Assembly: GCA_026702845.1 (NCBI GenBank)
Contig: JADCLS010000008.1
Location: 1-64,000 of the forward strand
Direction of reading: 5' to 3'
Length of the DNA: 64,000 nucleotides
DNA from: Candidatus Heimdallarchaeota archaeon
GTDB taxonomy: Archaea; Asgardarchaeota; Heimdallarchaeia; Heimdallarchaeales; Kariarchaeaceae
Below the pieces are notes generated by a model. That model was given only the letters and a program-made list of their open reading frames with translations, searched no databases and was not told the DNA's origin. Shown piece by piece: positions 17,159 through 26,100 of this stretch (positions are counted from its first letter, which is position 1; each line of letters starts with the position of its first letter). Position numbers and translations under genes: made by a program.

Positions 17159-19596
17159 TGTCAGAGGATCTACCTGGAGAGATAATAGAGGCTTCCACTC
17201 CTGAGGAGGTCCCTGTCCTAAGTTTTGATGAGGAAAAACCTAAGAAGAAAGGATCCTTGGTAATGGCACTAATTGTCGGTGCTGTGATGACAATTGTTAT
17301 TGGTTTTACCATGGGATCACTTCTCGATGTGCAGGGAAACCTAGTACATCGTTATATTGCCTATATGCTTGGAATTCTTGTCATTTTTGTGATGAGTGTG
17401 ATTTCTCGATCCTTCTGGAAAATGATTTTAATGGCTTTACCTGTGGTGTTAGGCATACAATTCGGTTTGGCATTTGCTTTACCAGCGTATTTTGCAGCCC
17501 CTATGGCGCCTTTTGTTACGGTAATTCCCACTGCAATCAAAGTGGTAACTTCTTCCACAACACTGGGGATCGATGTTTCAGAGTATCAATTGTATATTGA
17601 TCTGGTTGATACCTATGGAATTGCATTAGACTTTGTCATTGCCTTGTTGATCGGGTTCTTTGCCACCATCGGATTGGTAAATCTAACCAAACTATTCACC
17701 TCCAAACCAGGTGTTTTCACTATCTTCCAGTTTCTTTTTGGAACAATATTTTTTGTGATAGGAGTAATCCTACTACCCTACCTTCTCATTATCGTTACTG
17801 GGGTTGCCCAGTTTAGTATGGCATTTGGAATAGGAGGATTGGCTCTGAATGAGGGATTTAATCTATCAACCCAGGGAGATATTGATGGAGCAAATGAATT
17901 CTTTGAAGAGGCTACCTATTGGTTTAATGAAGCTGATGCCATACTTTCAGGCATCAATGATATGAAGGTATTTGCCCTCATCAGCTATTCCATCCCGGAT
18001 ATACAGGCACTGATAGTCAATGCGTATACACTAATACAAGCGGGTGTGGATCTCGCTAAAGGGGTGGGTCCAGCACTAGCCGGTGTTGCTGCAATACAAC
18101 GTGGAATTGACTTATCCATGGGTGCTCTGGGAGATGCAGCACTTGAGCCACAAGGTACATTGTCCTTATCAGCAAACAATTTAGATGATTTCAATGAAGG
18201 AATCGCCATCATGGAATCTGGTTTCGACAACTTGATTGAGGCAACTCCTGCAATTGAAGAGGCTGTGGGAACACTACTAGGTCTTGATGATGATGCTCTG
18301 CTCAATTCTGTGGAAACATACCCACAAATTGAAGGAGCAATCAATGAGGATAATTTAGATCTAATACGCGGTGGTGCTGCGATGTTTCTATCCGTTCTTG
18401 ATGTGTTTAAGGTACTCATATCTGATACAGATCCTGAAAGTGATACTATCTCTTCACCATTCGTTCATCTCCTCAAGGGAGCTCTCTCATTGAGTGATGC
18501 CTCAGGTGCAATTGGGGATAGTTCATCATTTGAGGGTACAGAATCTGTATTCAGACATGCCATCTCCAATTTCACGATTGTAGTTGATGCTATGAAATCT
18601 CCTGTTTTCAAAGAATTTGAGAGAAAAGATGTTGGAAAGAGTGCTATGATCATTGATACAAAGAAACAGATGCAAGGTATCTTCAATTTCATTGCTGATG
18701 CTGGAGAGATTGCCATATCTGTTGGTGAGTTCGGACTCGTGGCCAATCCTGTGATTAACACCATGAATCAGACCCTTTCAGTTTATTCTGATCCCCAATA
18801 TGATAACTTCACTATGATCCCAGATGCTAAGTTTGATAGTATGGTTGCAAATCTTACAAACCTATATCCTGAGGCAGAATATATGGCAATTCTTGGTGCT
18901 GAGGTTGATTACAAGGTCAGCGTCATGGCAAATAATACCAACTCAAATGCATATGGTTTTATGAATTCACAGGCTGGATCTTTTGTAAGCACCTTCCAGG
19001 AGTTCTCACTGGCAGAGAATTCTGCCAATATGTTCTATCTTATTGGTGGATTCATTGGATTAACCAAAACTATCAAAATCCTAAGCAATGTGGATGCTCG
19101 TTTCAAAGTTGTTCAATCAGATCTTGATATTATTTCAGCACTTGATACGGGTAATTTTGACCTTTCACAGGTTGAGATTATTCAAAATACGCTAGGTAAT
19201 GTCAATAATAATCTGACAATTATCAATACACGACTCGGATCAGCAATTGCACCGATTGGCAGAGCTGTAAGTAATTTCTCTTTAATTGGGGATTCGATGC
19301 CACAGATGGCTAGAACTGCCGATTCTCTCGATAATATCCAGAGTCACATCATAGATATTCAATGTTACACAGCTTTGGCAGAAGATACGGATTTGACTGA
19401 AGGAGAGCAGTACGGAATGTGTAGGTTAATTTTATTAACCACAGAGGATGCATTTCTCAGCGACCCACCAACCAGTATTGACGATACCAATGCTAAATTG
19501 AATGGTGAGGGAAATGATATCGGTCAGATTGCGTATATCACAGGTAAGTTTGGAGATATACAAACAGAACTGGGTGGCGTATCCATGTCTGCGTAA
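17158..19596 (+). CDS. Polytopic membrane protein with a long helical domain; partner of the surface protein
   Basis: The 812-aa protein has an acidic N-terminal tail, five or six membrane helices in the first 220 residues (for example LVMALIVGAVMTIVIGFTMG and FLFGTIFFVIGVILLPYLLIIV), then about 580 residues that are mostly amphipathic helices rich in Asp, Asn, Ser and Ala. One further weakly hydrophobic segment lies at about residues 625-640. I do not recognise the family. It overlaps the preceding surface-protein gene by one base, so the two are translationally coupled and probably form a complex. The long helical part is probably extracellular and may build a stalk or a cap. A T-rich run at about 19630-19637 may terminate the transcript. 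Confidence 0.6.
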   Translation: MSEDLPGEIIEASTPEEVPVLSFDEEKPKKKGSLVMALIVGAVMTIVIGFTMGSLLDVQGNLVHRYIAYMLGILVIFVMSVISRSFWKMILMALPVVLGIQFGLAFALPAYFAAPMAPFVTVIPTAIKVVTSSTTLGIDVSEYQLYIDLVDTYGIALDFVIALLIGFFATIGLVNLTKLFTSKPGVFTIFQFLFGTIFFVIGVILLPYLLIIVTGVAQFSMAFGIGGLALNEGFNLSTQGDIDGANEFFEEATYWFNEADAILSGINDMKVFALISYSIPDIQALIVNAYTLIQAGVDLAKGVGPALAGVAAIQRGIDLSMGALGDAALEPQGTLSLSANNLDDFNEGIAIMESGFDNLIEATPAIEEAVGTLLGLDDDALLNSVETYPQIEGAINEDNLDLIRGGAAMFLSVLDVFKVLISDTDPESDTISSPFVHLLKGALSLSDASGAIGDSSSFEGTESVFRHAISNFTIVVDAMKSPVFKEFERKDVGKSAMIIDTKKQMQGIFNFIADAGEIAISVGEFGLVANPVINTMNQTLSVYSDPQYDNFTMIPDAKFDSMVANLTNLYPEAEYMAILGAEVDYKVSVMANNTNSNAYGFMNSQAGSFVSTFQEFSLAENSANMFYLIGGFIGLTKTIKILSNVDARFKVVQSDLDIISALDTGNFDLSQVEIIQNTLGNVNNNLTIINTRLGSAIAPIGRAVSNFSLIGDSMPQMARTADSLDNIQSHIIDIQCYTALAEDTDLTEGEQYGMCRLILLTTEDAFLSDPPTSIDDTNAKLNGEGNDIGQIAYITGKFGDIQTELGGVSMSA

Positions 19597-19704
19597 ATTG
19601 AAACTACAATTATAATTAATAAACAGAATAATTTTTTTAATACTAATTAATCATTACAAAAATGGAAAAATGTGTTACAAGATACGCCAATAATACAAAA
19701 AGTA

Positions 19705-19728
19705 AAAAGTTCGTATATACGAACTTTT
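19705..19728. promoter_or_regulatory. Palindromic operator 1 upstream of FTR1
   Basis: This is a perfect 24-bp palindrome with core AGTTCGTATATACGAACT. It lies 53 bp, centre to centre (about five helical turns), upstream of a near-identical second copy. It is almost certainly a dimeric regulator site. It does not match the TTAGG/CCTAA style of DtxR-family boxes, so the regulator is unidentified. Confidence 0.8.
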
Positions 19729-19756
19729 GTAACTATTATAGATTTTATATTACTAG

Positions 19757-19782
19757 AAAAAGTTCGTACATACGAACTTTTT
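19757..19782. promoter_or_regulatory. Palindromic operator 2 upstream of FTR1
   Basis: This is a 26-bp palindrome with one mismatched central pair (core AGTTCGTACATACGAACT). It abuts the TATA box TTTATATAA at 19782-19790, so a bound protein would cover the BRE/TATA region. That suggests repression of the iron permease, probably under iron-replete conditions. Confidence 0.8.
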
Positions 19783-19790
19783 TTATATAA
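19782..19790 (+). promoter_or_regulatory. TATA box of FTR1
   Basis: TTTATATAA lies about 22 bases before ATG 19809 and directly next to the second palindrome. This is consistent with a very short or leaderless mRNA. Confidence 0.6.
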
Positions 19791-19808
19791 GTCCATGATA
19801 TCGTAGTT

Positions 19809-20642
19809 ATGATTTTTTCACTACCAGCTTTCCTTATAGCTTTGAGGGAGACTATGGAGGCAGCATTGATTGTCTCGATTATCTTGGGATACTTGGTCAA
19901 GACCAATAATCTGCAGTACCGAAAGGATGTTTGGATAGGAGTAGGTTTGGCAGTATTTGCCAGTATTGGCTCAGCATTTCTCTTTGATTACCTTCTTGGT
20001 GGGTTTGAGGGTGAAACTGAGAAATATTTTGAGGGGGTTGCGTATATTACAACATCTATGCTCATATCATGGATGATCATATACATGATGAAACAAGGAA
20101 AGTATATTGCATCAGAACTACACTCCAACATGGATCAAGCTTTTGAGAAAACTAATCGTTATTCACTTATAGTACTAGTTTTTGTCAATGTGTTGAGAGA
20201 GGGTATTGAGACTGTGCTTTTCTTCACCGGTATTGGTATTGAGAGTGATCCCTTTAGTGTGTTCGTATCTGGATTGATTGGGATTGCAGTAACCCTTATC
20301 TTGGCTATGCTCCTCTTCAGAGGTACTTTGCAATTAAATATCAAGCAGTTCTTTAATGTCACTGGACTTCTCCTCATTCTGTTTGCAGCTGGGCTATTTA
20401 GTCACGGTCTGCATGAGTTCCAGGAAGTCAATGTATTTGGACCTCCAGATGCCTTTGTGAATGTGATTGTTTATGATATTTCTCATATACTAAATGATAA
20501 GGAAAATACATTGGGTGTGTTATTAAGAGCATTATTTGGCTATCAAGATAAGGGTACCTGGCTAGAAATAGGTTCCTACGTGCTTTACTGGTTATTCATT
20601 GTAATAATGTATATGAAGATAAACACTAAAAAATCACAGTGA
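19809..20642 (+). CDS. FTR1-family iron permease
   Basis: The 277-aa protein has about seven transmembrane helices. It carries the two R-E-x-x-E iron-binding motifs that define the FTR1/EfeU family: R13-E-T-M-E17 in the first helix and REGIE at about residues 130-134. These glutamates pass iron across the membrane. No EfeO/EfeB, multicopper oxidase or cupredoxin partner is encoded nearby, so the oxidation step, if any, happens elsewhere. Two strong palindromes and a TATA box lie just upstream, giving the gene a clearly regulated promoter. It starts with ATG and ends 29 bp before the convergent propeller protein. Confidence 0.85.
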   Translation: MIFSLPAFLIALRETMEAALIVSIILGYLVKTNNLQYRKDVWIGVGLAVFASIGSAFLFDYLLGGFEGETEKYFEGVAYITTSMLISWMIIYMMKQGKYIASELHSNMDQAFEKTNRYSLIVLVFVNVLREGIETVLFFTGIGIESDPFSVFVSGLIGIAVTLILAMLLFRGTLQLNIKQFFNVTGLLLILFAAGLFSHGLHEFQEVNVFGPPDAFVNVIVYDISHILNDKENTLGVLLRALFGYQDKGTWLEIGSYVLYWLFIVIMYMKINTKKSQ

Positions 20643-20670
20643 AACTGCTAATCCAATTAAATTCATTTTA

Positions 20671-23502
20671 TCAAGCAGTTTCAATTTTCTTTACCAAATT
20701 CTTAGCAAATACCAAATATCGTTCAACATTGAGCCCCTTGGTGAAAACTTGTTTTTCACTATCATATTCCCCAATCATAGGATTATTCTTGATCAGTAAC
20801 TGAATTAACTCTGCAGCATGCCATTCTTGAAGGGCCACTACGCTTGCAATCCGTTCAATACTAATAGATTGAGCATCTCCTGTGATCTCAATAAGGGTAA
20901 GAAGGCGATCCCAAGGTTCAAACCAGTTAGTCTGATCATTAATTGCCTTCTTTAGATTATTCTGCATTTGTATCAAGGAATTCCTTTGATCTGATAACAT
21001 ATTCTTATTTTCTAATAGTGTTTTTTTGTTCAATAACATCTTTTGTAATAGTCTTGAGCTGAATTGTGATTGAATAGAGGATAACAATGCCATCAATGCT
21101 TCAAGCTTTATTCTTTGTTCATTCAGCCCATTAAGTAGAGATGTAGATTTTTCTAAACCATATATAGATTGTTCTGGTGACTCTGAGGAGGAGAAAATTG
21201 ATAAAACCTCAGCATTCTCTTTTTGATACCTAGAAACAGGATCATGAGCCATTATTTCTTTCAAGAAGAAATTGAAATCATCTAAAGTTTGGTATCCTGC
21301 ACTTGTTATTAGATTCTGCAAGTGTTTATTTTCAAAACCATCGTCCTTTGCTGTGCAATATTCTGTATACGTATTGAATCCATTATGTCGTAATTGCATA
21401 TATTGTGGAAGATTTGAGAATCCATTATTTTTAATTTTAGAATTTAATTTGTACATTGCGATGATGAAAAATAGAGTAAGTAGAATTGAAACGATTATTT
21501 TCGAATAATTGAGAATTTTGTTATCATAAGGATCATTGGGATCAGTACCATAATTGACTTCATCGTAATCTGAAATCCCATCATGATCAGTATCTTTTTC
21601 TTGGTGATTAGTAAAGTAAACATTTATCTCTTCATAATCCAAAAGTCCATCTTTGTCAAGATCTCCAAATTTATTCAAAGCCTCTGTTCCATAGATGAGA
21701 ATTTCATCGCCATCTGATAAACCATCATAATCAGTATCTTTACTAGAAAATGAGGTATGATGTATGAAATACTCATCTGCATCTGTCAAAGAATCGCGAT
21801 CTCGGTCACCCATGGCGTCTAATGGATCCAAATAATTGATTACCTCAAATCCATCATCCAATAAATCATCATCAGTATCATTATCTCGGGGATGGGTATG
21901 AGTAAGCCGTTGCTCAATAATACTAATTAACCCATCTCCATCAAGATCTTCCTGAGCATCCGCTGGATCCCAGAGATTCATACTATGAGTATACTCGTAT
22001 ACATTACTGATAAAATCATTATCCTCATCATCCAATGGATCAGGTATAGTGGCAAAATAGGCATTGAAACCGGAGTCTGCAGGAACTGAGAAATTGGTCA
22101 TCTGCAGTGAATTATAAGTTCCCATTATTGATCCTCCAAAATAGACAGTACCATTAGAATTCTGCGTCAATAATTTTAAATCATTATTTCCATGCTCTTC
22201 CTGATTATGTACACCGTAACTGATGATATTGCTCCAGAGCAATTCTCCAGTTAAACTCATTTTCATCATGAAATTAACCCTGTACGATTTGCGGGATTCT
22301 GGTTTCAAGTAAGAATTTTTAACAAACTCATCCTCAAATTCTTCATTTATTATTTCTCCAATTATAATTATATTTCCTTTCTCATCGAATATTGCCTTTT
22401 CAAAATCAGCCTCATCTTCACTCCCTAAAGGCTCATACGACCATAATTCCTCCCCTTTTGGAGAGAGCATCATAAGAAAACCATGCATCCTAGCTCGTTC
22501 AGCATTTGCCAGATTAATATCTATTCGACCAACCATCAAGATCTGATCAAATTCATTTGTGACCACATATAATCCCTGATTATGGGTGCTGGATCTACCG
22601 GTCAAAACCTTGAAGAAAAATTCGTTAAATTCAGAGTCCAATTTAAGGAGAATAATAAGCCCACTAGTGAAATCCTCTCCCGAAATTACGATACTTTTAG
22701 ATGAATCAATACAGAAGGAGTACATATAGAAATTGAATTCTTTATCAGAAACAAATGAATCAACATACTCACCTGAACCATTAAGTTTCAAAATAAAATA
22801 ATTTTGAAAAGATGTATACGAGCTGCCAAAAAGTTGTTCTCTATTGGTCATACCAAGAGCATAAATAACACCATCATCAATCAATAGATCTGTGACATAA
22901 TCCTCACCTGTTCCCCCAATATAGGTGCTCCAGAGCAAATCACCTGAGGAAGAGTATTTGGCAAGAAATCCATCTGAATGACCACCCTGATAACTAGCAT
23001 TCATGGAAGAAACCATGGGAAGATCATTGGATGATGTAGTTCCACCTATGATAATATTATCCTCCTCATCAATTACCATTGCCACTGCAGGCTCAATCCC
23101 AGAAATTCTTTTTAATTCATAGTCTAATCCTGAACCTCCAAAATACCTTGCCCAGATGATTTCCTTTTCCTGATCCAGTTTAACAATGAATACATCTCCG
23201 GCTCCAACATAACTATTATTGAATGGCAGGTCATCAGAAGTGGTACAGCCTATGAGTATCAAATCGTTATTACTATCCCAGCTCATATCAATAATCCAGT
23301 CATCTCCATTACCATTAATCAGGAAATAATCTTTGATTAAATCTGATGATATTGGGGTTTCTGTAAAATCATTTGATATCATACTATCATGTTTAGCAGC
23401 TTCAAAATGATCATGAACAGATGGATTGGAACCTGATGAGACTTGGATTGCTAGCAGTAGAAATATGACTGGATATAGCCATTTTAGGATACGATTTGAC
23501 AC
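20671..23502 (-). CDS. Membrane-spanning protein: SBBP-type beta-propeller, calcium-binding TSP3-like repeats, TM, cytoplasmic helical/wHTH-like domain
   Basis: The 943-aa protein has a signal peptide, then at residues about 55-450 propeller blades of the SBBP kind (WARYFGGSGLDYE, WSTYIGGTGEDYV, 'iiiGgTtSsdLP'). Residues about 500-655 hold five or six Asp-rich calcium loops (DLDGDGLISIIE, DRDRDSLTDADE, DTDYDGLSDGDE, DLDKDGLLDYEE, DTDHDGISDYDE). One membrane helix follows at about 663-684. The remaining 260 residues are cytoplasmic, with a coiled coil (about 790-850) and a C-terminal segment resembling a winged helix (ISIERIASVVALQEWHAAELIQLL). The build suggests a transmembrane sensor or adhesion receptor. 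GTG 23502 is the start. A TATA-like TTATAAAT lies about 24 bases upstream. Confidence 0.7.
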   Translation of the reverse strand: MSNRILKWLYPVIFLLLAIQVSSGSNPSVHDHFEAAKHDSMISNDFTETPISSDLIKDYFLINGNGDDWIIDMSWDSNNDLILIGCTTSDDLPFNNSYVGAGDVFIVKLDQEKEIIWARYFGGSGLDYELKRISGIEPAVAMVIDEEDNIIIGGTTSSNDLPMVSSMNASYQGGHSDGFLAKYSSSGDLLWSTYIGGTGEDYVTDLLIDDGVIYALGMTNREQLFGSSYTSFQNYFILKLNGSGEYVDSFVSDKEFNFYMYSFCIDSSKSIVISGEDFTSGLIILLKLDSEFNEFFFKVLTGRSSTHNQGLYVVTNEFDQILMVGRIDINLANAERARMHGFLMMLSPKGEELWSYEPLGSEDEADFEKAIFDEKGNIIIIGEIINEEFEDEFVKNSYLKPESRKSYRVNFMMKMSLTGELLWSNIISYGVHNQEEHGNNDLKLLTQNSNGTVYFGGSIMGTYNSLQMTNFSVPADSGFNAYFATIPDPLDDEDNDFISNVYEYTHSMNLWDPADAQEDLDGDGLISIIEQRLTHTHPRDNDTDDDLLDDGFEVINYLDPLDAMGDRDRDSLTDADEYFIHHTSFSSKDTDYDGLSDGDEILIYGTEALNKFGDLDKDGLLDYEEINVYFTNHQEKDTDHDGISDYDEVNYGTDPNDPYDNKILNYSKIIVSILLTLFFIIAMYKLNSKIKNNGFSNLPQYMQLRHNGFNTYTEYCTAKDDGFENKHLQNLITSAGYQTLDDFNFFLKEIMAHDPVSRYQKENAEVLSIFSSSESPEQSIYGLEKSTSLLNGLNEQRIKLEALMALLSSIQSQFSSRLLQKMLLNKKTLLENKNMLSDQRNSLIQMQNNLKKAINDQTNWFEPWDRLLTLIEITGDAQSISIERIASVVALQEWHAAELIQLLIKNNPMIGEYDSEKQVFTKGLNVERYLVFAKNLVKKIETA

Positions 23503-23757
23503 AAAAAAAGAATGGTATTGAATTTATAATCTTTTTTTGCTTCTGTTAGTCTATTGCTTCAAGTATCTACGTAACTAGGATATGTTATTATTGCACCAAC
23601 GGATCAAATACTTATCCAAGGATTTCTTATCTGTCACATCCCTATTAGAAAGAAAAGGGATTTTATCCTCATCCCTATTATTCTATTTTTACATAATATT
23701 ACATAAATATCATAATAGGATGAAATTGCTTAAAGAACTTTATTCAAGATTATCATC

Positions 23758-24597
23758 ATGACGAAATATATTTCCCAGATTAAAGTCATTGAGGAATGGG
23801 AAAATGCAAATCCAGATGTTAATAGTTTCTATACTCATCTGCCCAGTAGTGCAGAAGTCAGAGGAAGTAAAAACTTGGGGATTTTTTTAATGAGCATTGT
23901 TTCGGCTGTTATGATTTTTCTGAATTATTTACTACTTGATGATATGTTTGCTGGACCAAAAGAAGATTGGGTGGGTAATATCGTTGTAATTGTGATTATG
24001 GACAGTTTTATTAGTATTTTCTTTTTTATAGGATATTATCTTTATCACCACTCACAAGCCATCTTTGGATATTTTTTCTCAAGAGAAATGTTTATCACCG
24101 TTACAGTGAGAAAAAATCTAAAATTATCTGTTGAGAAGTATCCCATTCATGAGATTGCTGGGATGGAGATCCTTAAAGTTGCTGAGGAAGTCGGGAGTAA
24201 GCTATCATTAGATCTCTATTTTCTCTACAATCACAATCCCATGGAAAGATCTAGTACTGGATTTTTGCTCAAGGAGAAATTATACGCTCATATGACATCC
24301 GAATTCCTGATGCTCTTTCCCAGATATAGAAATTGCACCTATGAGTATCCAAGGATGATTTTAAGACGTATCCTGCAAATCGATACTGAACTCGAGGAAA
24401 TATCAAAAATTGAGCAGGTGCTACTGAATGCAAGACAGACACTCTTTGAACTGTTTCCGGAATGGAATGAGCAAGAATTGCGTATTTCTTCACGTTGTGA
24501 TACCTGTACTGATTTTTTTGCTTGGCATATCAAACATTGTCCAGAATGTGGATCTGAGATTACTCATCATTATCTTATTCATAATCTCACTGAGTAA
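23758..24597 (+). CDS. Membrane protein with a C-terminal zinc ribbon
   Basis: The 279-aa protein has two hydrophobic helices (about residues 42-60 and 75-98), a cytoplasmic helical region, and a C-terminal zinc ribbon C-D-T-C ... C-P-E-C at about residues 245-262 followed by His residues. I do not recognise a family. Similar zinc-ribbon membrane proteins are common in archaea and often serve in protein-protein contacts. It starts with ATG 23758, alone between a divergent and a same-strand neighbour. Confidence 0.55.
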   Translation: MTKYISQIKVIEEWENANPDVNSFYTHLPSSAEVRGSKNLGIFLMSIVSAVMIFLNYLLLDDMFAGPKEDWVGNIVVIVIMDSFISIFFFIGYYLYHHSQAIFGYFFSREMFITVTVRKNLKLSVEKYPIHEIAGMEILKVAEEVGSKLSLDLYFLYNHNPMERSSTGFLLKEKLYAHMTSEFLMLFPRYRNCTYEYPRMILRRILQIDTELEEISKIEQVLLNARQTLFELFPEWNEQELRISSRCDTCTDFFAWHIKHCPECGSEITHHYLIHNLTE

Positions 24598-24782
24598 TGG
24601 TGAAATTCAATTTTAAGTGATACGAGCTATATGCTGTTTGCAATAACATCCAATATTGAGCATTAACATCTAGAAGCCTATTGATTTCAGCTATATAATC
24701 GATAATTTTTAACATGATGGGATACAAAAAATATTTCGATATCAGCCATAATTTAAATGCAATTCATTTAATTTGGGGAATT

Positions 24783-26099
24783 ATGAGTGTGGATATAGTA
24801 TCAATAGGCAAGAGAAATGTATTTCTTGTCATGATGATCTCTGTGGCAGGTCAGATAGCCTGGGCAGTGGAGAATACCTGGTTCAATACATTTGTGTATG
24901 ATCGTATCACCAAAGATCCAAGGCCTGTGGCCTGGATGGTGGCAGTCTCTGCTGCTACTGCGACCTTGACCACCATCTACATGGGAACTCGAAGTGACCG
25001 CACCACCAGTAAGTATGGCAGAAGAAAACCATATATTGTTCTTGGTTACATACTCTGGGGGTTGATAACCATTATCTATCCGATGATAGAATGGGTGGAG
25101 AGCCTGGCCATGGCTGTGTTTTTGGTCATCTCTGTAGATGCTATCATGACCTTCTTTGGATCCACTGCCAATGATGCAGCATTCAATGCATGGGTGACAG
25201 ATAGAAGTCACTCCAGCAATCGCAATCGTTACAAGATGATGCTTGATATATCAGCTTTACTGGCCAATGTCATAGCCATCGCAGCAGCGGGTATAGTTAT
25301 TGATACTTATGGCTACTTCACCTTTTTCCTGATATTGGGGGCATATGTCAGCCTTATTGGCTTGCTTAGTCATATACTCATGCCTGCGGATATTCCCGAT
25401 CCTGATGAGATTCCCGATACACCATTATGGGTAGATATAAAGAAAATCCTGGATCCGCAACTGCTGAGAGATAACCGCACGCTGTTTCTGTTGCTGGTGA
25501 ATATGGCCATCACAGGTATAGCCACACAGATTTACTTCCCGTATCTGTTTACGTATCTCGAATACTACATAGGCATGGGTAAGGATGAGATCGCCATTTA
25601 TGCTGGTGTATTAATTCTTGGCATGATCGTTGTCACTCTTGTAGTAGGTCTTATCAGCCATCACTTCAATCGCTGGAAGATGATTCTATGGGGGACAATC
25701 TTTGCCTCAATCTTCACCGTAGTTATGGGAGTCCTCAGCCCTGCATTCAGAAACAATCCCTCCTCCTACTGGTATGTTATAGGATTGTATCTCCTAGCCA
25801 ATATTCCAGCAATAAGTGCTGCCATTGCCCATGGTGGATGGCTCCTTGATTCATACCCCAAAGGTGACGTCGGACGTTTCCAGGGAATACGTATGATTTT
25901 CTTTGTGGCAATACCCATGATGATAGGCCCCATAATCGGTGCATTCATCATCCGTAACTTTGGAACCACTCTTGCCAATGGAGATTTTGTTCCTGATCCC
26001 ATGCTCTTTGTCATTAGTGGCTGTGTGATGATCCTGGCTATTATTCCCATTTTGAAAATAGACAGATCAGAGGGAGGAATTAAGTTCAAGGCGATGTAG
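24783..26099 (+). CDS. MFS sugar:cation symporter (GPH type)
   Basis: The protein has about 438 aa and 12 hydrophobic helices. It resembles glycoside-pentoside-hexuronide symporters: an N-terminal NTWFNTFVYDRI region, a cytoplasmic loop with GTRSDRTTSKYGRRKPYI (the MFS D-R-T..G.RRP motif), and an AAIAHGGWLLDSYPKG segment. An ATG at 24714 would add 23 atypical residues. I prefer ATG 24783, because a TTTAAAT element near 24751 sits 28-30 bases ahead of it. One base separates its TAG stop from the glycosidase start, so the two genes form an uptake-and-hydrolysis operon. GC content is visibly higher than in the neighbouring genes, hinting at horizontal acquisition. Confidence 0.85.
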   Translation: MSVDIVSIGKRNVFLVMMISVAGQIAWAVENTWFNTFVYDRITKDPRPVAWMVAVSAATATLTTIYMGTRSDRTTSKYGRRKPYIVLGYILWGLITIIYPMIEWVESLAMAVFLVISVDAIMTFFGSTANDAAFNAWVTDRSHSSNRNRYKMMLDISALLANVIAIAAAGIVIDTYGYFTFFLILGAYVSLIGLLSHILMPADIPDPDEIPDTPLWVDIKKILDPQLLRDNRTLFLLLVNMAITGIATQIYFPYLFTYLEYYIGMGKDEIAIYAGVLILGMIVVTLVVGLISHHFNRWKMILWGTIFASIFTVVMGVLSPAFRNNPSSYWYVIGLYLLANIPAISAAIAHGGWLLDSYPKGDVGRFQGIRMIFFVAIPMMIGPIIGAFIIRNFGTTLANGDFVPDPMLFVISGCVMILAIIPILKIDRSEGGIKFKAM

Positions 26100-26100
26100 T

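Noticed and set aside
17985..18419. 144-codon open frame antisense to the 812-aa membrane protein gene
   Set aside because: Composition rich in Ser, Pro and Ala is the typical shadow of the sense strand.
19705..19782. DtxR/IdeR box at the FTR1 promoter
   Set aside because: The palindrome core does not match TTAGG...CCTAA, so I name no regulator.
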